Source: Vermamoeba vermiformis
Lineage: Eukaryota; Tubulinea; Echinamoebida
Length of the DNA: 64,000 bases
NCBI GenBank assembly: GCA_045837725.1
Contig: JBEWZL010000036.1
Span: 62,001 to 126,000, forward strand
Direction: 5' to 3'
Notes under the pieces: generated by a model
Told to the model about the DNA's origin: nothing
The model's database searches: none
The model's input: only the letters and a program-made list of their open reading frames with translations
Made by a program: the position numbers and the translations under genes
Shown here: positions 1 to 10,663 of the stretch, piece by piece
Position numbering within the stretch: the stretch's first letter is position 1
Layout of the letters: each line of letters begins with the position of its first letter

Positions 1-1708
1 TCAAAGCGCAGCTCGGGCGCGAGATTGAGAGCGGAGATGCGCAACAGACACTGCGCCAGGGCTACTTCAATGTGCTCACGGGGGCCTGTCTCGCGCTGGG
101 CTTCAGATTTGCAGGCACCGCGCACAGTGCCGCCAAGCTAGTGTTGACGCAATATTTGCAGTATTTCATCAAGCTGCAAAGAAGCAAATTTGACCGCGCA
201 GACAAGAACATGCTGGAGTACTGCATGAACAGCGTGGCCCTGGCACTGAGCATGGTGATGAGTGGCACTGGACACCTCGGCACATTTAAGTACGGCCCCT
301 CATTGCCTTATTTGGTAATTGCTGACTTCTATTTTTAGAATTCTCCGCACACTGCGCAAGCGAGTCTCAGTGGATGTGACGTACGGCAATCACATGGCAC
401 TAAATATGGCAATCGGATTTCTATTTTTGGGTGGTGGTCGCTACACGCTGGACACCTCCGCGCAGTCCATCGCTTTCCTTTTGTGTGCTGTTTATCCGCG
501 CTTCCCGCAGAACTGTCGCGACAATCGCTATCACCTGCAAGCTTTGCGGCACTTGTACGCACTGGCTGCTGTGCCACGGTACGTCAATGCCTAAATTAGG
601 AATACGCATCTAACGGAGTCTATTTTTAGCTGCATTGAAGTGCGCGATGTTGACACGCAACGACCGGTCTACGTGCCACTGAACATTCACTTCAGACCTG
701 ACTTTGACACTTCGGAGCATGTCATTCAGTACGTATCTCACTTTGACACGTGTCATCAGTTCACTGAACCTCTCGCTTGACAGATTGACAGCGCCGTGTC
801 TGTTGCCACCAGTGCAGTGGATTACAAAAATAGAACTCGCCACGCCACGTTACTGGTCACTGACACTGTCACGTGATCGTCACGCTGCAACACACCCTTT
901 GACACTTGTCTGCAGTGACACCTGTCAGCGCAGTCCCGTGCTGCACGTCAAGCGCAAGTCAGCGTATCTCGATTACGATCTCGATCCCGACGGCGTCAAG
1001 TCCCTCAGTGCACGGCCCTACTCGCAGACACTGCGACTTGACAACTTGACAGCTGTCAGCACCGTGCTCGATGCTAAAAATAGACGCGAGTTGTTGCTGG
1101 CATTCTCCGCTGACCCGCACGTGCTCGCATTCGCCACGCACTTCGCATCGGGCAATGACACGCGTCAAGTAGCATTCTGCACGGCAGTGTTGCTGGAGTG
1201 CCTGTCAGCGGAAAAATTGACGATGATTGACACGTACTTGACACTTGACCGTGTCGTGCAGTGTTTGACACGTGACACCGCGCCGAGTGCGTCCGAGCTG
1301 TGGAATGTCAAACTGATCTGTCAACTGTACACCCGCACTGACTGGCCCTGGTTGACATCTGACACGTCACCGCTGCTGCAACTAGACTACTTGACATCTG
1401 TCAAACTGAAGCTCGAGAGCTACTTCGAAGATTTGACTCGCCGCGCTGGTCTGTCGCGTGATGATTGGCTGGAACTTGCCAAAAAAGGCTATCTTTCTTC
1501 GCGCGAGAAACAGCGCCACGTGATGCAGCTGCAGCACTACTACGAAGTGCCACCACCTGTCATTCTGAAACACGTGCTGGACCTGCCGCGCCCTGATTCA
1601 GCCGCGCATTGGACACTATTTTTAGCACCACTCGCTCAATTCAGTGAACTGCGCCAGCACGACGCGAGCACAGTGCTATTTTTAGCTCGTGTGCTGAGCA
1701 GCTTGTAA
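1..1708 (+). CDS. APC1: Anaphase-promoting complex subunit 1, C-terminal part (5' end outside window)
   Basis: Scaffold subunit of the APC/C ubiquitin ligase, which drives mitotic exit. The gene enters from the left edge. Exons are about 1-289, 339-578, 630-728 and 784-1708, joined in frame. The first exon reads NVLTGACLALGFRFAGTA, a PC (proteasome/cyclosome) repeat typical of APC1. Later segments RPVYVPLNIHF and LTAPCLLPP, followed by KIELATPRYW, match the conserved APC1 C-terminus. Stop TAA at 1706-1708. Introns start GTACGG or GTACGT; two end in CTATTTTTAG and one carries TGACACGTGTCA. The coding sequence itself is unusually rich in TGACA/TGTCA. Identity is firm; the N-terminal two thirds are missing only because of the window edge. 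Confidence 0.88.
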
Positions 1709-1895
1709 ATACACTTCCTTATTTGTAAAATTACCCCCGATCACCACTAGGTGTCAGATGATTGGTCCGTTGACTACTATAGCAGCGACGTTGACAGCAC
1801 TGTCAATCACGTGACTGTCACTCGATCACGTGCGCAACAAGTAGCGAGCATCATTTTAAATTTCACTTGCAGCAGAGCACAGCGCCCATGCCACG
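1709..1895. promoter_or_regulatory. Short intergenic promoter between APC1 and the BTB gene
   Basis: 187 bp separate the APC1 stop from the next ATG. Within it lie TTGACAGCACTGTCA and two CACGTG cores spaced by TGACTGTCA, so half-sites of the palindrome family described in the findings are concentrated here. Regulatory function is inferred from position only. Confidence 0.35.
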
Positions 1896-3124
1896 ATGCT
1901 CAAGCTGAATATCGGAGGCGTGAAGATCAATACCGCGCAACAAGTCGTGCTGCGTACTGGCCAGAATTACTTCACTAAGCTGCTCGCTGGTCAGATCCCT
2001 GTTCTCAGAGGTAATTAACAGCTGCAATTGCTGTATTAACACGTCATTATGGTTCTCTCGATCGTTATATTCATGTGGCTAATTTTTCATAATTTTGCTG
2101 CCAGATGACGAGGACTACATCTTCATAGATCGCAACGGCAAGATATTTCAAGTGATTCTCGATTATTTGAGGTACAACGCTGTATTACAGCCACAATTAT
2201 ATGCTAACCAGTGCTCAGACTCGGCAGCCTGTTCGTGCCCAGCGAGATGAGTGTCACGCAGGTGCGCGAAGAGCTGCTCTATTATTATCCGCACGACGCA
2301 CTGCCCGTCGAATTGGCGCGCAAAGAGAGCGAAGTGAACGAACTCACACCGCGCACGACTGGCGTGTACTGGCGCAAGAAGAGCGAGCTCAATCACGTGA
2401 TCAAACTGCGCCTCATTTGGTTCACTGCGGCAGGAGAGATCTGCTTTGTGGACGACAACAAGCTGCTGCAGGGTCGCATGGTACGTGATTCACTGAAGCA
2501 GTGATTAAGTAGGTTCACTGAACTGTTCTCACCGTGTATCTCCCCACAGACTCCAGTGCCACATCAACCAGGCTGGCTCGCATTTGATTGGTCGAACGAT
2601 CAGTCGCGCGTGTTGGCGTACATCAACCAGGGCACGCTGTACCACCGTTTTGAGACGCACTGGTTCATGAACAGCTCACCTCCGCTGCACACCGAGTACC
2701 GCATGGGTGGCACCGTACTGACGCACTATCCCGGACCACGCTATCAACCGCGCACGGTGGATCGATTCCGCGTCACTTCGGAGAATTTGCTGCAAGTCCA
2801 GTACGCGGCGAGTGAAGAGCCCGTGGAGTTCGGGTACGAGACTGAGTGGCGCGAGGGACTCTGCTACATTGCCGTGCCGCAGTTCTATCAGGTACGTGTG
2901 CACTCTGCGTTAAATACGTTAATTAACGTCGATCGATCCAGTACCGCGACATCTACGCCTTCTCGGGCAAGGAGCACGTGACACGCACAACCACACTGCG
3001 CGGGCTGGTGTGTGGCGCACTGATCGTGTGGCTCAATCTGCGCGAGTGTCACGCGGTCTGTCCGGGCAGAGTTATTCCGCCTGAGACTGACATTGCCACG
3101 GCTGCTGACTTCTTGCGTCCTTGA
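1896..3124 (+). CDS. BTB/POZ (KCTD-type T1) domain protein
   Basis: 322-aa protein from five exons: 1896-2010, 2105-2171, 2219-2480, 2550-2891 and 2942-3124 (TGA). The N-terminus begins MLKLNIGGVKINT, the LNIGG strand that opens KCTD/Kv T1 BTB domains, and continues through DRNGKIFQVILDYLR and LFVPSE, the usual end of a T1 domain. KCTD proteins commonly act as oligomeric Cullin-3 substrate adaptors; that role is inferred here. The remaining ~220 residues (VYWRKKSE..., RMGGTVLTHYPG...) form a domain I do not recognise, with no membrane segment. The ATG sits directly before the BTB strand, so the start is secure. A poly(A) signal AATAAA follows near 3206. Confidence 0.75.
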
Positions 3125-3246
3125 TCACCATGTTCATTGCCATATTTGGTCATCGACTGTTGTTGTGCTTCACTGAAACAAGTGTCAATACGTGTAACTC
3201 TAATGTAAATAAATCTGTCTATTCTGCTCCTCGCGCGTCAATTCAT

Positions 3247-3320
3247 CTAGCAGGGCACGAAAGAATATACCAGGGCATCACATAATATCTACCAGGGCAG
3301 TTGATCTACCAGGGCTCGAG
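3247..3320 (+). repeat. Interspersed ACCAGGGC short repeat
   Basis: Four copies of a (T/A)(A/C)CAGGGC core recur at roughly 20-26 bp spacing at about 3250, 3270, 3292 and 3310, with AT-rich spacers. They lie between the BTB gene poly(A) signal and the BCAT start. A related CTACCAGGG lies near 45533, upstream of another mitochondrial enzyme (glutaryl-CoA dehydrogenase). A promoter element or chance simple repeat are both possible. Confidence 0.4.
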
Positions 3321-3450
3321 TGCCTCTTCGTCAAACAATGAAAATTCGTGCGACAAATGCTGCGTGTTATTGCGCGCTTGATTTGCTTCAGTGTTCTTTG
3401 TGTTCATATCGCAGAGCCCACTAGTGGTCCAATAATATATACGTCACATT

Positions 3451-5004
3451 ATGCAGGCTGTAACACGATTAATGCGCGCTGGTTTGTTCGCGCCCAAAAA
3501 AAGCGCATCAGCAGCGAAAGTTGGTGCTTTGTTGACCCTTCGTGTTAACAACTATGCTACTAAATCATTTGCGGTACGAACTATTATAAGGGCAATAATA
3601 ATCAATAATCATTGAAATATTAAAAATATTTTCTCAATAATAATTAATTATCTGAACGTATTTTAACCCCTATTTGTACAGCGAAGTGAATTACAAGTAG
3701 AAAAGACTAAGAACCCCACACCTAAATTGCCTAACGATCAACTTGTCTTCGGCAAGACATTTACATCTCACATGTTGTCGATCGAGTGGCACGAGAAGTC
3801 AGGCTGGGCTGCCCCTAAGATTCATCCTTACAGACCTCTCGTTCTCGATCCTTCGTGCTCTGTATTCCACTACGCTATTGAGGTACGTACCAGATCCCGA
3901 TCAGCAGCTCCAGAAAACAAACTCTATGAGCAGCCACTAATGAGGCATACTATGCATAGTGCTTCGAAGGTACCAAGGCCTACAAAGACAAAGAAGGACG
4001 CGTGCGCATGTTCCGCCCGATGGACAATGTGAACAGATTGGCCATCTCCTCCAGCCGCCTCGCTCTGCCTTCATTCGACAAGACTGAACTGCTCGAGTGC
4101 ATCAAAGAACTCGTGCGCGTAGATTCGGATTATATACCTACTGGCAAGGGCTACTCGCTCTATTTGAGACCTACTTTTATCGGCACTACGGTACGTGACT
4201 GGATCTACTCCCCATTAATATTATCATTATTGTTGTTGTTATATTACAATACCCTCTACGAGCATATCTATCGTATACACCACTAACACCGCACAGCCCG
4301 CCCTCGGAGTGCACGCAGCACGCGATGCGCTGTTGTACGTGATCATGTGTCCAGTCGGGCCCTATTACCCCACTGGCTTCAAGCCCGTCTCGCTCTACGC
4401 CGATGAGAAGCACGTGCGCGCATGGCCTGGTGGCACTGGTGCCTACAAGATGGGCGGCAACTACGCCCCAGGCATTCTACCAGCGCTGGAAGTCGCCGAG
4501 AAAGGTTACAGTCAGATCTTGTGGCTGCTCGACGATCAAGTGACGGAAGTGGGCACGATGAACATGTTCGTGTACTGGATCAACGAGCAGGGCCAGAAAG
4601 AGCTCATCACGGCACCCCTCGACGGCACCATTTTGACAGGTGTCACCAGAGCGTGCATTCTCGACCTCGGTCGTCAGTGGGGCGAGTTCAAAGTGACTGA
4701 AGCCAAGTTCACCATGACGCAACTCGCGCGTGCCATTGAAGAGGGGCGCGTGATTGAAGCATTCGGTGCTGGTACCGCGGCCATTGTGTCGCCGATCAAG
4801 GCCATTCACTACCGCGGCAAGGACTACCCTGTGCCCCTCGGCAAGAACGGTGCCAATGCCGGTGAATTGACGACACGACTATTGAACACTATTCAGTCGA
4901 TTCAGGTACGTAAATGTGACATCACGTGCGCGTGGATGTGCTCGAACTGATCTGTTTTCTTGCAGTACGGAGAGGTGCCACACCCTTGGTCGATCGTCAT
5001 CTAA
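3451..5004 (+). CDS. BCAT: Branched-chain amino acid aminotransferase, mitochondrial
   Basis: PLP-dependent transaminase of leucine, isoleucine and valine with 2-oxoglutarate; fold-type IV. Exons 3451-3573, 3682-3882, 3960-4190, 4297-4905 and 4966-5004 encode 400 aa, as expected for the family. The first exon (MQAVTRLMRAGLFAPKKSAS) is Arg/Ser-rich and acid-free, a typical mitochondrial presequence. HYAIECFEGTKAYK, the YKMGGNYAP segment holding the PLP lysine, DQVTEVGTMNMFVYW and the C-terminal IQYGEVPHPWSIVI match BCAT. Introns are longer and lack the palindromes of neighbouring genes, though TGACAGGTGTCA occurs in the coding sequence at 4634. A poly(A) signal follows near 5050. Confidence 0.93.
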
Positions 5005-5200
5005 GCTACTTGTGAATATATCTTCAGCATTCAGTTGCTATGCAGCCAAATAAACCTTCTCGAATATTTTTGCATGGTGCACAAAAAAAAAAAAAGAAAA
5101 AAAAATGGCAAGTGAAAAAATAATCAAGTGACTTTCACGAACAGATCCAGCGTTTGTATTATTTTCATTAGTCCAAGTACTATACACATAACAAGACAAC

Positions 5201-5867
5201 ATGTCCGCTCCTGAAGGTGATTATGCTCGTGGTGAAGCCCTCTTCAAGGGTCGATGCGCTCAATGCCACACCGCTAACAAGGTAACGTTACTCTACACTG
5301 TCATTGATATAAATGACACGCAAAAATATTGTCGCAATAATAGATATATATTCCGGCTTCTCTAAAGCTTGCTAACAAACATCGTGGATCGCAATAATTA
5401 ATTAATAAATAATTCTTATTTGTTTACAATAAGCAGCTACTTACATAACAAGCACTATAATAAATACAATAAATACCGTTGCTAATCAAGTCATCTCGTG
5501 CAGGGTGGTCCTCACAAGCAAGGTCCCAATCTCTACGGCTTGTTCGGCCGCACTGCCGGTACTGTTGCTGGCTACAAGTACTCGCCCGCCAACCAAACCT
5601 CTGGTACGTGCCGATTTAATACTGCCCCGTATATATATGCACTCCTCATCGCGTGACGCTGCAATTTCTTGCAAAGATCTGTTTAACGGTCAGATCTCGT
5701 ATTAACCGTAATATGCAGGCATCACTTGGACTGAAGAGACCTTGTTCGAGTACTTGCTCAACCCCAAGAAGTATATTCCTAAGACTAAGATGAACTTCCC
5801 TGGCTTCAAGAGCGAACAAGACCGCGCTGATGTGATCGTTTACTTGAAGAAGGAAACCAGCGAATAA
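5201..5867 (+). CDS. CYCS: Cytochrome c
   Basis: Soluble electron carrier between complexes III and IV in the mitochondrial intermembrane space. Three exons, 5201-5281, 5504-5603 and 5719-5867, give 109 aa. The haem motif CAQCH is present in the first exon, [13 protein letters not shown] in the second, and the methionine ligand region [10 protein letters not shown] in the third. Ends KKETSE with TAA at 5865-5867. The ATG is preceded by ACAAGACAAC and there is no presequence, as usual for cytochrome c. Introns are AT-rich. A poly(A) signal AATAAA lies near 5946. Confidence 0.96.
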
Positions 5868-6270
5868 GAGCTTATTAATTATATATCTTGATATTAACAG
5901 CTTATATAACGATCATGTTATGATGACTAGTTTTGAAGGCTGATAATAAAACGAAATATACAAATCCAGTTTACTGTGCCGCTTGATACCGCGAGCCATA
6001 CACAACATTTCAATATCTATGTCGCTAGATATATATACTAGTCGTATCATTCCGAGTGCAAGTCGTGCTGAAGACACGTCAGATCTAGCCGGAGATTTTT
6101 GTTCCAACAAAATGGCTCAAAATTCAAATTGAATTTTTAATTGCAAACAAATACAGTACAACACCAACACTATGATATCCTTTATAACACTTGTCTAATG
6201 ATTGCAGACTACAATATTCAATTCAACTCATTTTAAATCTGTCGGTTTTTCCTTAACTTTTTATTTACGC
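5868..6270. other. Intergenic: cytochrome c 3' end and unresolved 5' part of the EF-hand gene
   Basis: About 400 bp, AT-rich. Holds the cytochrome c poly(A) signal and must contain the start codon of the EF-hand gene. Candidate ATGs at 6019 and 6111 run into a stop before any usable donor, so I could not place the first exon. Confidence 0.5.
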
Positions 6271-6274
6271 TGAA

Positions 6275-6932
6275 GTAGAGGCTTGGAAGGAAGCATTTAG
6301 CTTATTCGACAAGGACGGCGATGGCCACATTAGCTCTGATGAGCTCGGCACTGTTATGCGAGCACTAGGTAATTTCCTTCAATTATTATTAATTTTTTAT
6401 TTGATCACCCAAAAAAAATATTTATTTAACGAGGAATTATTCCAAACACTCGGCCAGCACGTGAATGCAATTATTAAATGCACTTTGCGCAGGACAAAGC
6501 CCCACACAAGCTGAAGTGCAAGAAATCATCAAAGAAGTTGGCGCCGAGTCGATCGACTTTGCGCAGTTTTCCACAGTGATGCAGAAACACAAGAAGACCA
6601 CTGACCCCGAGAAGGAGTTGCGGTGAGTAGTGTCGATGTGCTTGTGCGCGGTGTGACTGACAGTGCGTGGCCAGCGAGGCGTTCAAAGTGTTCGACAAGG
6701 AGGGCAAGGGCGTGATTTCCACGAGTGAAATGAAGACAGTGCTCACTTCCATGGGCGAGAAGCTCAGCGAAGAGGAGGTGAGGGACTATAGGCACTGCTG
6801 TATATATGTGTGTGCCTCGTGTACTGACTCGTCGTGCAGGTCGATGGCATATTGCAGAGCGCGGACAAGGACGGCAAGATCCACTTGGACGAGTTCATTG
6901 AACTGCTCTTGAAGCCGACCAAGACCAAGTAA
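6275..6932 (+). CDS. Calmodulin-like / myosin essential light chain-like EF-hand protein (first exon unresolved)
   Basis: Exons about 6275-6368, 6493-6622, 6675-6777 and 6840-6932 (TAA) join in frame. EF-hand 1 is canonical ([12 protein letters not shown]). EF2 is degenerate and shortened ([12 protein letters not shown]). EF3 is [12 protein letters not shown] and EF4 [12 protein letters not shown]. This pattern, with loss of the second calcium loop, resembles myosin essential light chains or calmodulin-like proteins more than true calmodulin, so it may bind an IQ motif. The exon containing [14 protein letters not shown] has an upstream in-frame stop and no ATG. A short first exon must lie between 5868 and 6274, but no ATG there joins it with a normal donor. 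Confidence 0.72.
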
Positions 6933-7000
6933 TCATCTCATTGCCTAATTAGGCAACTGTGTGCCACCCACGTGATATTATCAGAGTACACCTCGTGTGA

Positions 7001-7095
7001 CTATAAATAGAACAGTGCTATAATAAAACATTTGTACAATTACGAGCTGGTGGCCTACAACTCGATCAGTGCCGTCCTCTGTTTGACACGTGTCA
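7001..7095. promoter_or_regulatory. CTATAAATAG and TGACACGTGTCA in the convergent intergenic region
   Basis: CTATAAATAG at 7001-7010 and an exact TGACACGTGTCA at 7084-7095 lie between two convergent genes, outside any intron. A CCTAATTAGG-type palindrome sits at about 6943-6954. All three motif families meet within 160 bp. A role in 3'-end formation or insulation is speculative. Confidence 0.45.
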
Positions 7096-7130
7096 CTCCG
7101 CGCTACACAAACGAAGTACTTTACATCAGT

Positions 7131-9362
7131 TTACAAGATTTGTTTCGACGAGCGCTTCTTGTCGTGCTTGTGCTCTTTGCTGTGCAAGTCGCGCTCAGAA
7201 CTCGCCGAGTGTGACAGCGAGAGATTGGACAGCGAGTGACTGGACAGCGAGTGATCAATGTCACCGCGAGCACGGCGAATCAAGATCTGTGCGGCAGGAC
7301 ACGAGGTCTTTTTGAGGGGTTCAGCGATGGTCTTGTACAGCGTGAAGCCGACTTTCAAGAAGAATTCAACGCCCTGTCCGTCAAAACAGAGCGTGGCGCA
7401 GTCTTGGCCGTGGTAGTCGGCCACTGTTGACACGTGTCAGAAGCGAGTGTCAAACACTGACGCGCACGGTACGTACCTGTGAACACGTGCGACAAGAGGT
7501 GGCGTCCAATGCCTTTACTTTGCAGTTCTTTATCGACGGCCAAGTAGCTCAGCACCCAACAGTTGTCGGGCAGGTCGTGTTGATAGGTCTTTTCGAAGAA
7601 TTCTGCGAACTGATGGATCTTCATGCCCGTCTTGGGACCTATCTTACCAAAGTTCTGCATGCCCACTGAAGTCACGTGTCAGTGGAGAATTGAGGCTATA
7701 AATAGCTCTTACCGCGAATGATTTGTGCAAATGACGGCCGTAGTGAGCGGTCTGGTGGGAACCACAATGCAGCTGCCTAATTTGGGCATGAGGTCACGTG
7801 ATTGCAATGACGTTCACTTACCTGCAATTGTCCGCTCGGAGAGTATCGCCCCCACAAATTATTTCCTTTTTTGGCACAATATCTAACACTGAGATCGAAT
7901 GAATTAGCACGTGATCAGTTGGTTCACTGAATGCACTCACAGGTAGTTCAGCACCACATTGCGCACCAGTTTTTGACGTTTTTCCGCGTCTTTCGTGAAC
8001 AAAAATGTCATTCGGGGCTCATCGCGCAGTTCACGTGCCAGCAAGTCAAGTGTCGCGTCAACATCGCGTTTGTTCAACTGTCGTGACAGCCCATCTGTTG
8101 ACAGGTGTCAGTGCCAGTCACGTGACAGCAGTGCAGACCTACCTTTGACACTGTCAGCCAACTTCTCAAAGGTCTGTTGTTTGAGTGCTTTGGCCTTCTC
8201 GGACTGCAGCGTGTACTGGCGGAAGAATTCGTGTTCTAAGATCTGATCTATATTTGGCCGCTGCAAGGGATCGATCACCATCATGTATTGCACTAATTTC
8301 AGAATGTGCACGCGATCCTGTGTGAAGTGAGTGGAGGGTTGAGTTTGACACGTGTCACATGTCGTACCTTGGGGAAGTACTTGAGCAGCGTGTCATTGAG
8401 TCGATCAGCCCCGCCCTGGTCGATGATGGCGTTGAAGTCAATCTCGTCGAGTGGCAGCACGTGACTGGTGCTCACTTCAAACACGATGCAGGCCAGCGAC
8501 CAGATGTCAGCCTTGGTGTTGTGCGACTGTTTGCGATGCACTTCTGGCGCCATGTAGTGGTACGTGCCCGAGTGATCCTGTCAACTGCGTGTCAACCGCG
8601 CTGGTCTGTGTTTGACACGTGTCGTACCTGTTTGCTGGTCTTGCTCGAGGTCGCGAGTCCAAAGTCACCAATCTTAACGTCGTCGTGCGCGGTGAGAAAG
8701 ATGTTCTCGCTCTTCAAGTCGCGGTGCATCACGCGCAGTTGGTGCACGGCTTTGAGGCCCTTGCACAGCTCCACGATCCACTTCTCAACGAGCTGGAGGA
8801 GTCAGTTAAACACCGTCCCTGTAGGTCTATATTCAGCAACACTACGCACCACGAGTGGTATCAGTTCGAGTTCGCTCGACGACTCTTGACTCGTGCTGTG
8901 TTCGCGCGCACCAAGCAGTCGATCCCAGATGGACCCTCCCGCACAGAACTCCATCACGAGATTGAGGTCGTATATGGACAGTCCTGTATTGTACACTCGT
9001 AAATATTGGCAATTGAAATTAAAGCACTGCCAATAACAGATTCAAATTAAATGCGAATATTAACCGCCGTACCGTCCTCTTGTCGTATCTGCAGGAACAG
9101 GTCTTCGTAGCGCGTAACAAATTCGCTGCTGAATCGGGCCAAAGAAATAGCCTGGAATAAATACCAACGTCACTGTCCGATCTGCCGAAATGGAATATAT
9201 TCGTTTGATACTCACCTCTTGCAGTCCTTGATTGGCCTCATCGATGCTAATGTAGGTCTTCTTCTTGCACACGAACAGCTGCTGATCCTCTTTGCGCTTG
9301 ACGAGCAGTGCTGCACCTTCACCGCCCTGCCCGAGCAGTTTGACGGTCTCGTAGCGGTCCAT
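7131..9362 (-). CDS. NEK-like protein kinase fused to a GNAT acetyltransferase
   Basis: Eleven exons (9362-9216, 9151-9073, 8983-8850, 8792-8628, 8577-8368, 8317-8143, 8094-7941, 7888-7822, 7776-7713, 7665-7477, 7423-7131) sum to 1677 nt, or 558 aa. The N-terminal half is a complete kinase: GQGGEG loop, lysine in VCKKK, MEFCAGGS hinge, MHRDLKSEN, IGDFGLA and YMAPEV, with a NEK-like look. After LADSVK a 48-nt intron leads directly into a GNAT domain: RDVDATLDLLARELRDEP, AALWFPPD and the acetyl-CoA motif QSKGIGRHLL. The ATG at the acceptor before the GNAT part is out of frame, so GNAT has no own start. The tail is Ser/Lys-rich. Several introns hold TGACACGTGTCA. A substrate is not predictable. 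Confidence 0.82.
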
Positions 9363-9856
9363 GGCGTGGATGAATAGGGACTGGTTGTATATATATATGC
9401 AGCTGTGGTAAATAAATAGGTACTTTGAATTAATATGTGGCCCCCTGTAATGAAACTGAAATTAAGTTCCGAAAATTAACGAGGATTGCCAGGCACAATT
9501 GAATCACGTGATTTCCTTTTATGGCGAATTAATCCGCTCAATGGTCATGCCACTCCCGCTGTGCAGGTCAGTGAGATTAGCAGAACTCAAAGGGAAATTT
9601 CAGTGCAGTGACGCACGAAACAAGCGGACAGAGGAGTATGATAGAGGTGAATAATGACACAGTGGTACTTGAGAACACAAACACAGGTCAGCGGTGCTAA
9701 TAATGTAACAAGGTTTATATATATGCAGCACTACGATCAACACTGGCACTGCTCGGAGCGGTGGTCAGATCTGGCAGCATTAATTGTGCTTATTTCTTGC
9801 CTGTCAAATGCGTCCATCAGTTCCGTGCTCACCAACACTATGTATCTTAAATATAT
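9363..9856. other. Intergenic: kinase-GNAT promoter and myotrophin 3' end
   Basis: 494 bp with no convincing coding potential. A TATATATAT run at 9390-9399 lies about 30 bp upstream of the kinase ATG. Otherwise AT-rich, with one CACGTG at 9507. Confidence 0.5.
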
Positions 9857-10524
9857 CTAATACGCACCCTTGAGCAGGTCCTTCATAGACTGCGACTCGG
9901 CGGCTTCAAGAGGAGTGAGTCCATCCGGACCCTTGACATTGGTGCTCGCTCCCTTGCTCAACAAGAATGCAACTGCTTCTTCGTGGCCTTCATATACAGC
10001 AGCTAATAGAGGGGTGATGCCAAAGCCGTCCTTGACTTCAATCTAAGTGCATCTAGTGGTCAGTACACGTCTAATTAACATATTTTGTTTGACTTACTTT
10101 AGCACCCTTGGCGAGCAACAATTTAATAACTTCGACTATGGTATACACAAGGCGTTAGTAACAGCGCAACAGTAATGCTAGGAGTGCAGCAGTTGACGAG
10201 ATATTGTCAATAATAAAAATATTTTAATTTTCAAGTCAAATAGGCAAAATTTGTTTAGTCTTATTTGTTGGAAAATTAGCATGCATTATAGCTGCTATAA
10301 ATTATACATAAATCTTTTGAATAAAGGGTTGGCTAGGCATGGAAAAAATTCAAATTACCTTGACCGAAATCTGCAGCGTAGTGGAGAGGAGTTCTCTTCT
10401 TAACGGTGTTGTCGGGCTTATTGAGATCGATCTTCTCTTTTTCAATGTAGTCTTGCACGCCTTTCAAATCTCCTGTTTTAATGGCCCATTGAAAAGAACC
10501 TTCCTTTGAACGAGTATCGGCCAT
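9857..10524 (-). CDS. MTPN: Myotrophin-like small ankyrin-repeat protein
   Basis: 129 aa from exons 10524-10359, 10135-10098 and 10042-9857. Begins [20 protein letters not shown] and continues with ankyrin repeats containing [26 protein letters not shown] and [18 protein letters not shown]. Ends [21 protein letters not shown]. Length and order match myotrophin/V-1, which caps the actin capping protein; that function is inferred by homology. Head-to-head with the acyl-CoA dehydrogenase gene, only 139 bp between start codons. Confidence 0.85.
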
Positions 10525-10663
10525 ATTGCTTATATATGACTAATCTAGGTGAATAGTGGTTACAAATATGAATTACAAATACAAACTAGTGGGTCCTGGT
10601 TTATTTCATTGAATTCGGTCAATTTTTTTCATATCAATCACAGTGCACTACACGCGACCAGAC

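Noticed and set aside
744-755. TGACACGTGTCA as an RNA hairpin or terminator
   Set aside because: A perfect 12-nt palindrome leaves no loop, and copies lie mid-gene, so a DNA dimer site is more plausible than an RNA stem.
5083-5105. A-rich tract as retroposon tail
   Set aside because: No target-site duplication or retroposed sequence adjoins it; it is the AT-rich spacer after the BCAT poly(A) signal.
8036-8094. Separate GNAT gene starting at the exon after the kinase
   Set aside because: The ATG at the acceptor is out of frame with the GNAT domain and hits TGA within seven codons; the first in-frame Met lies inside the fold.
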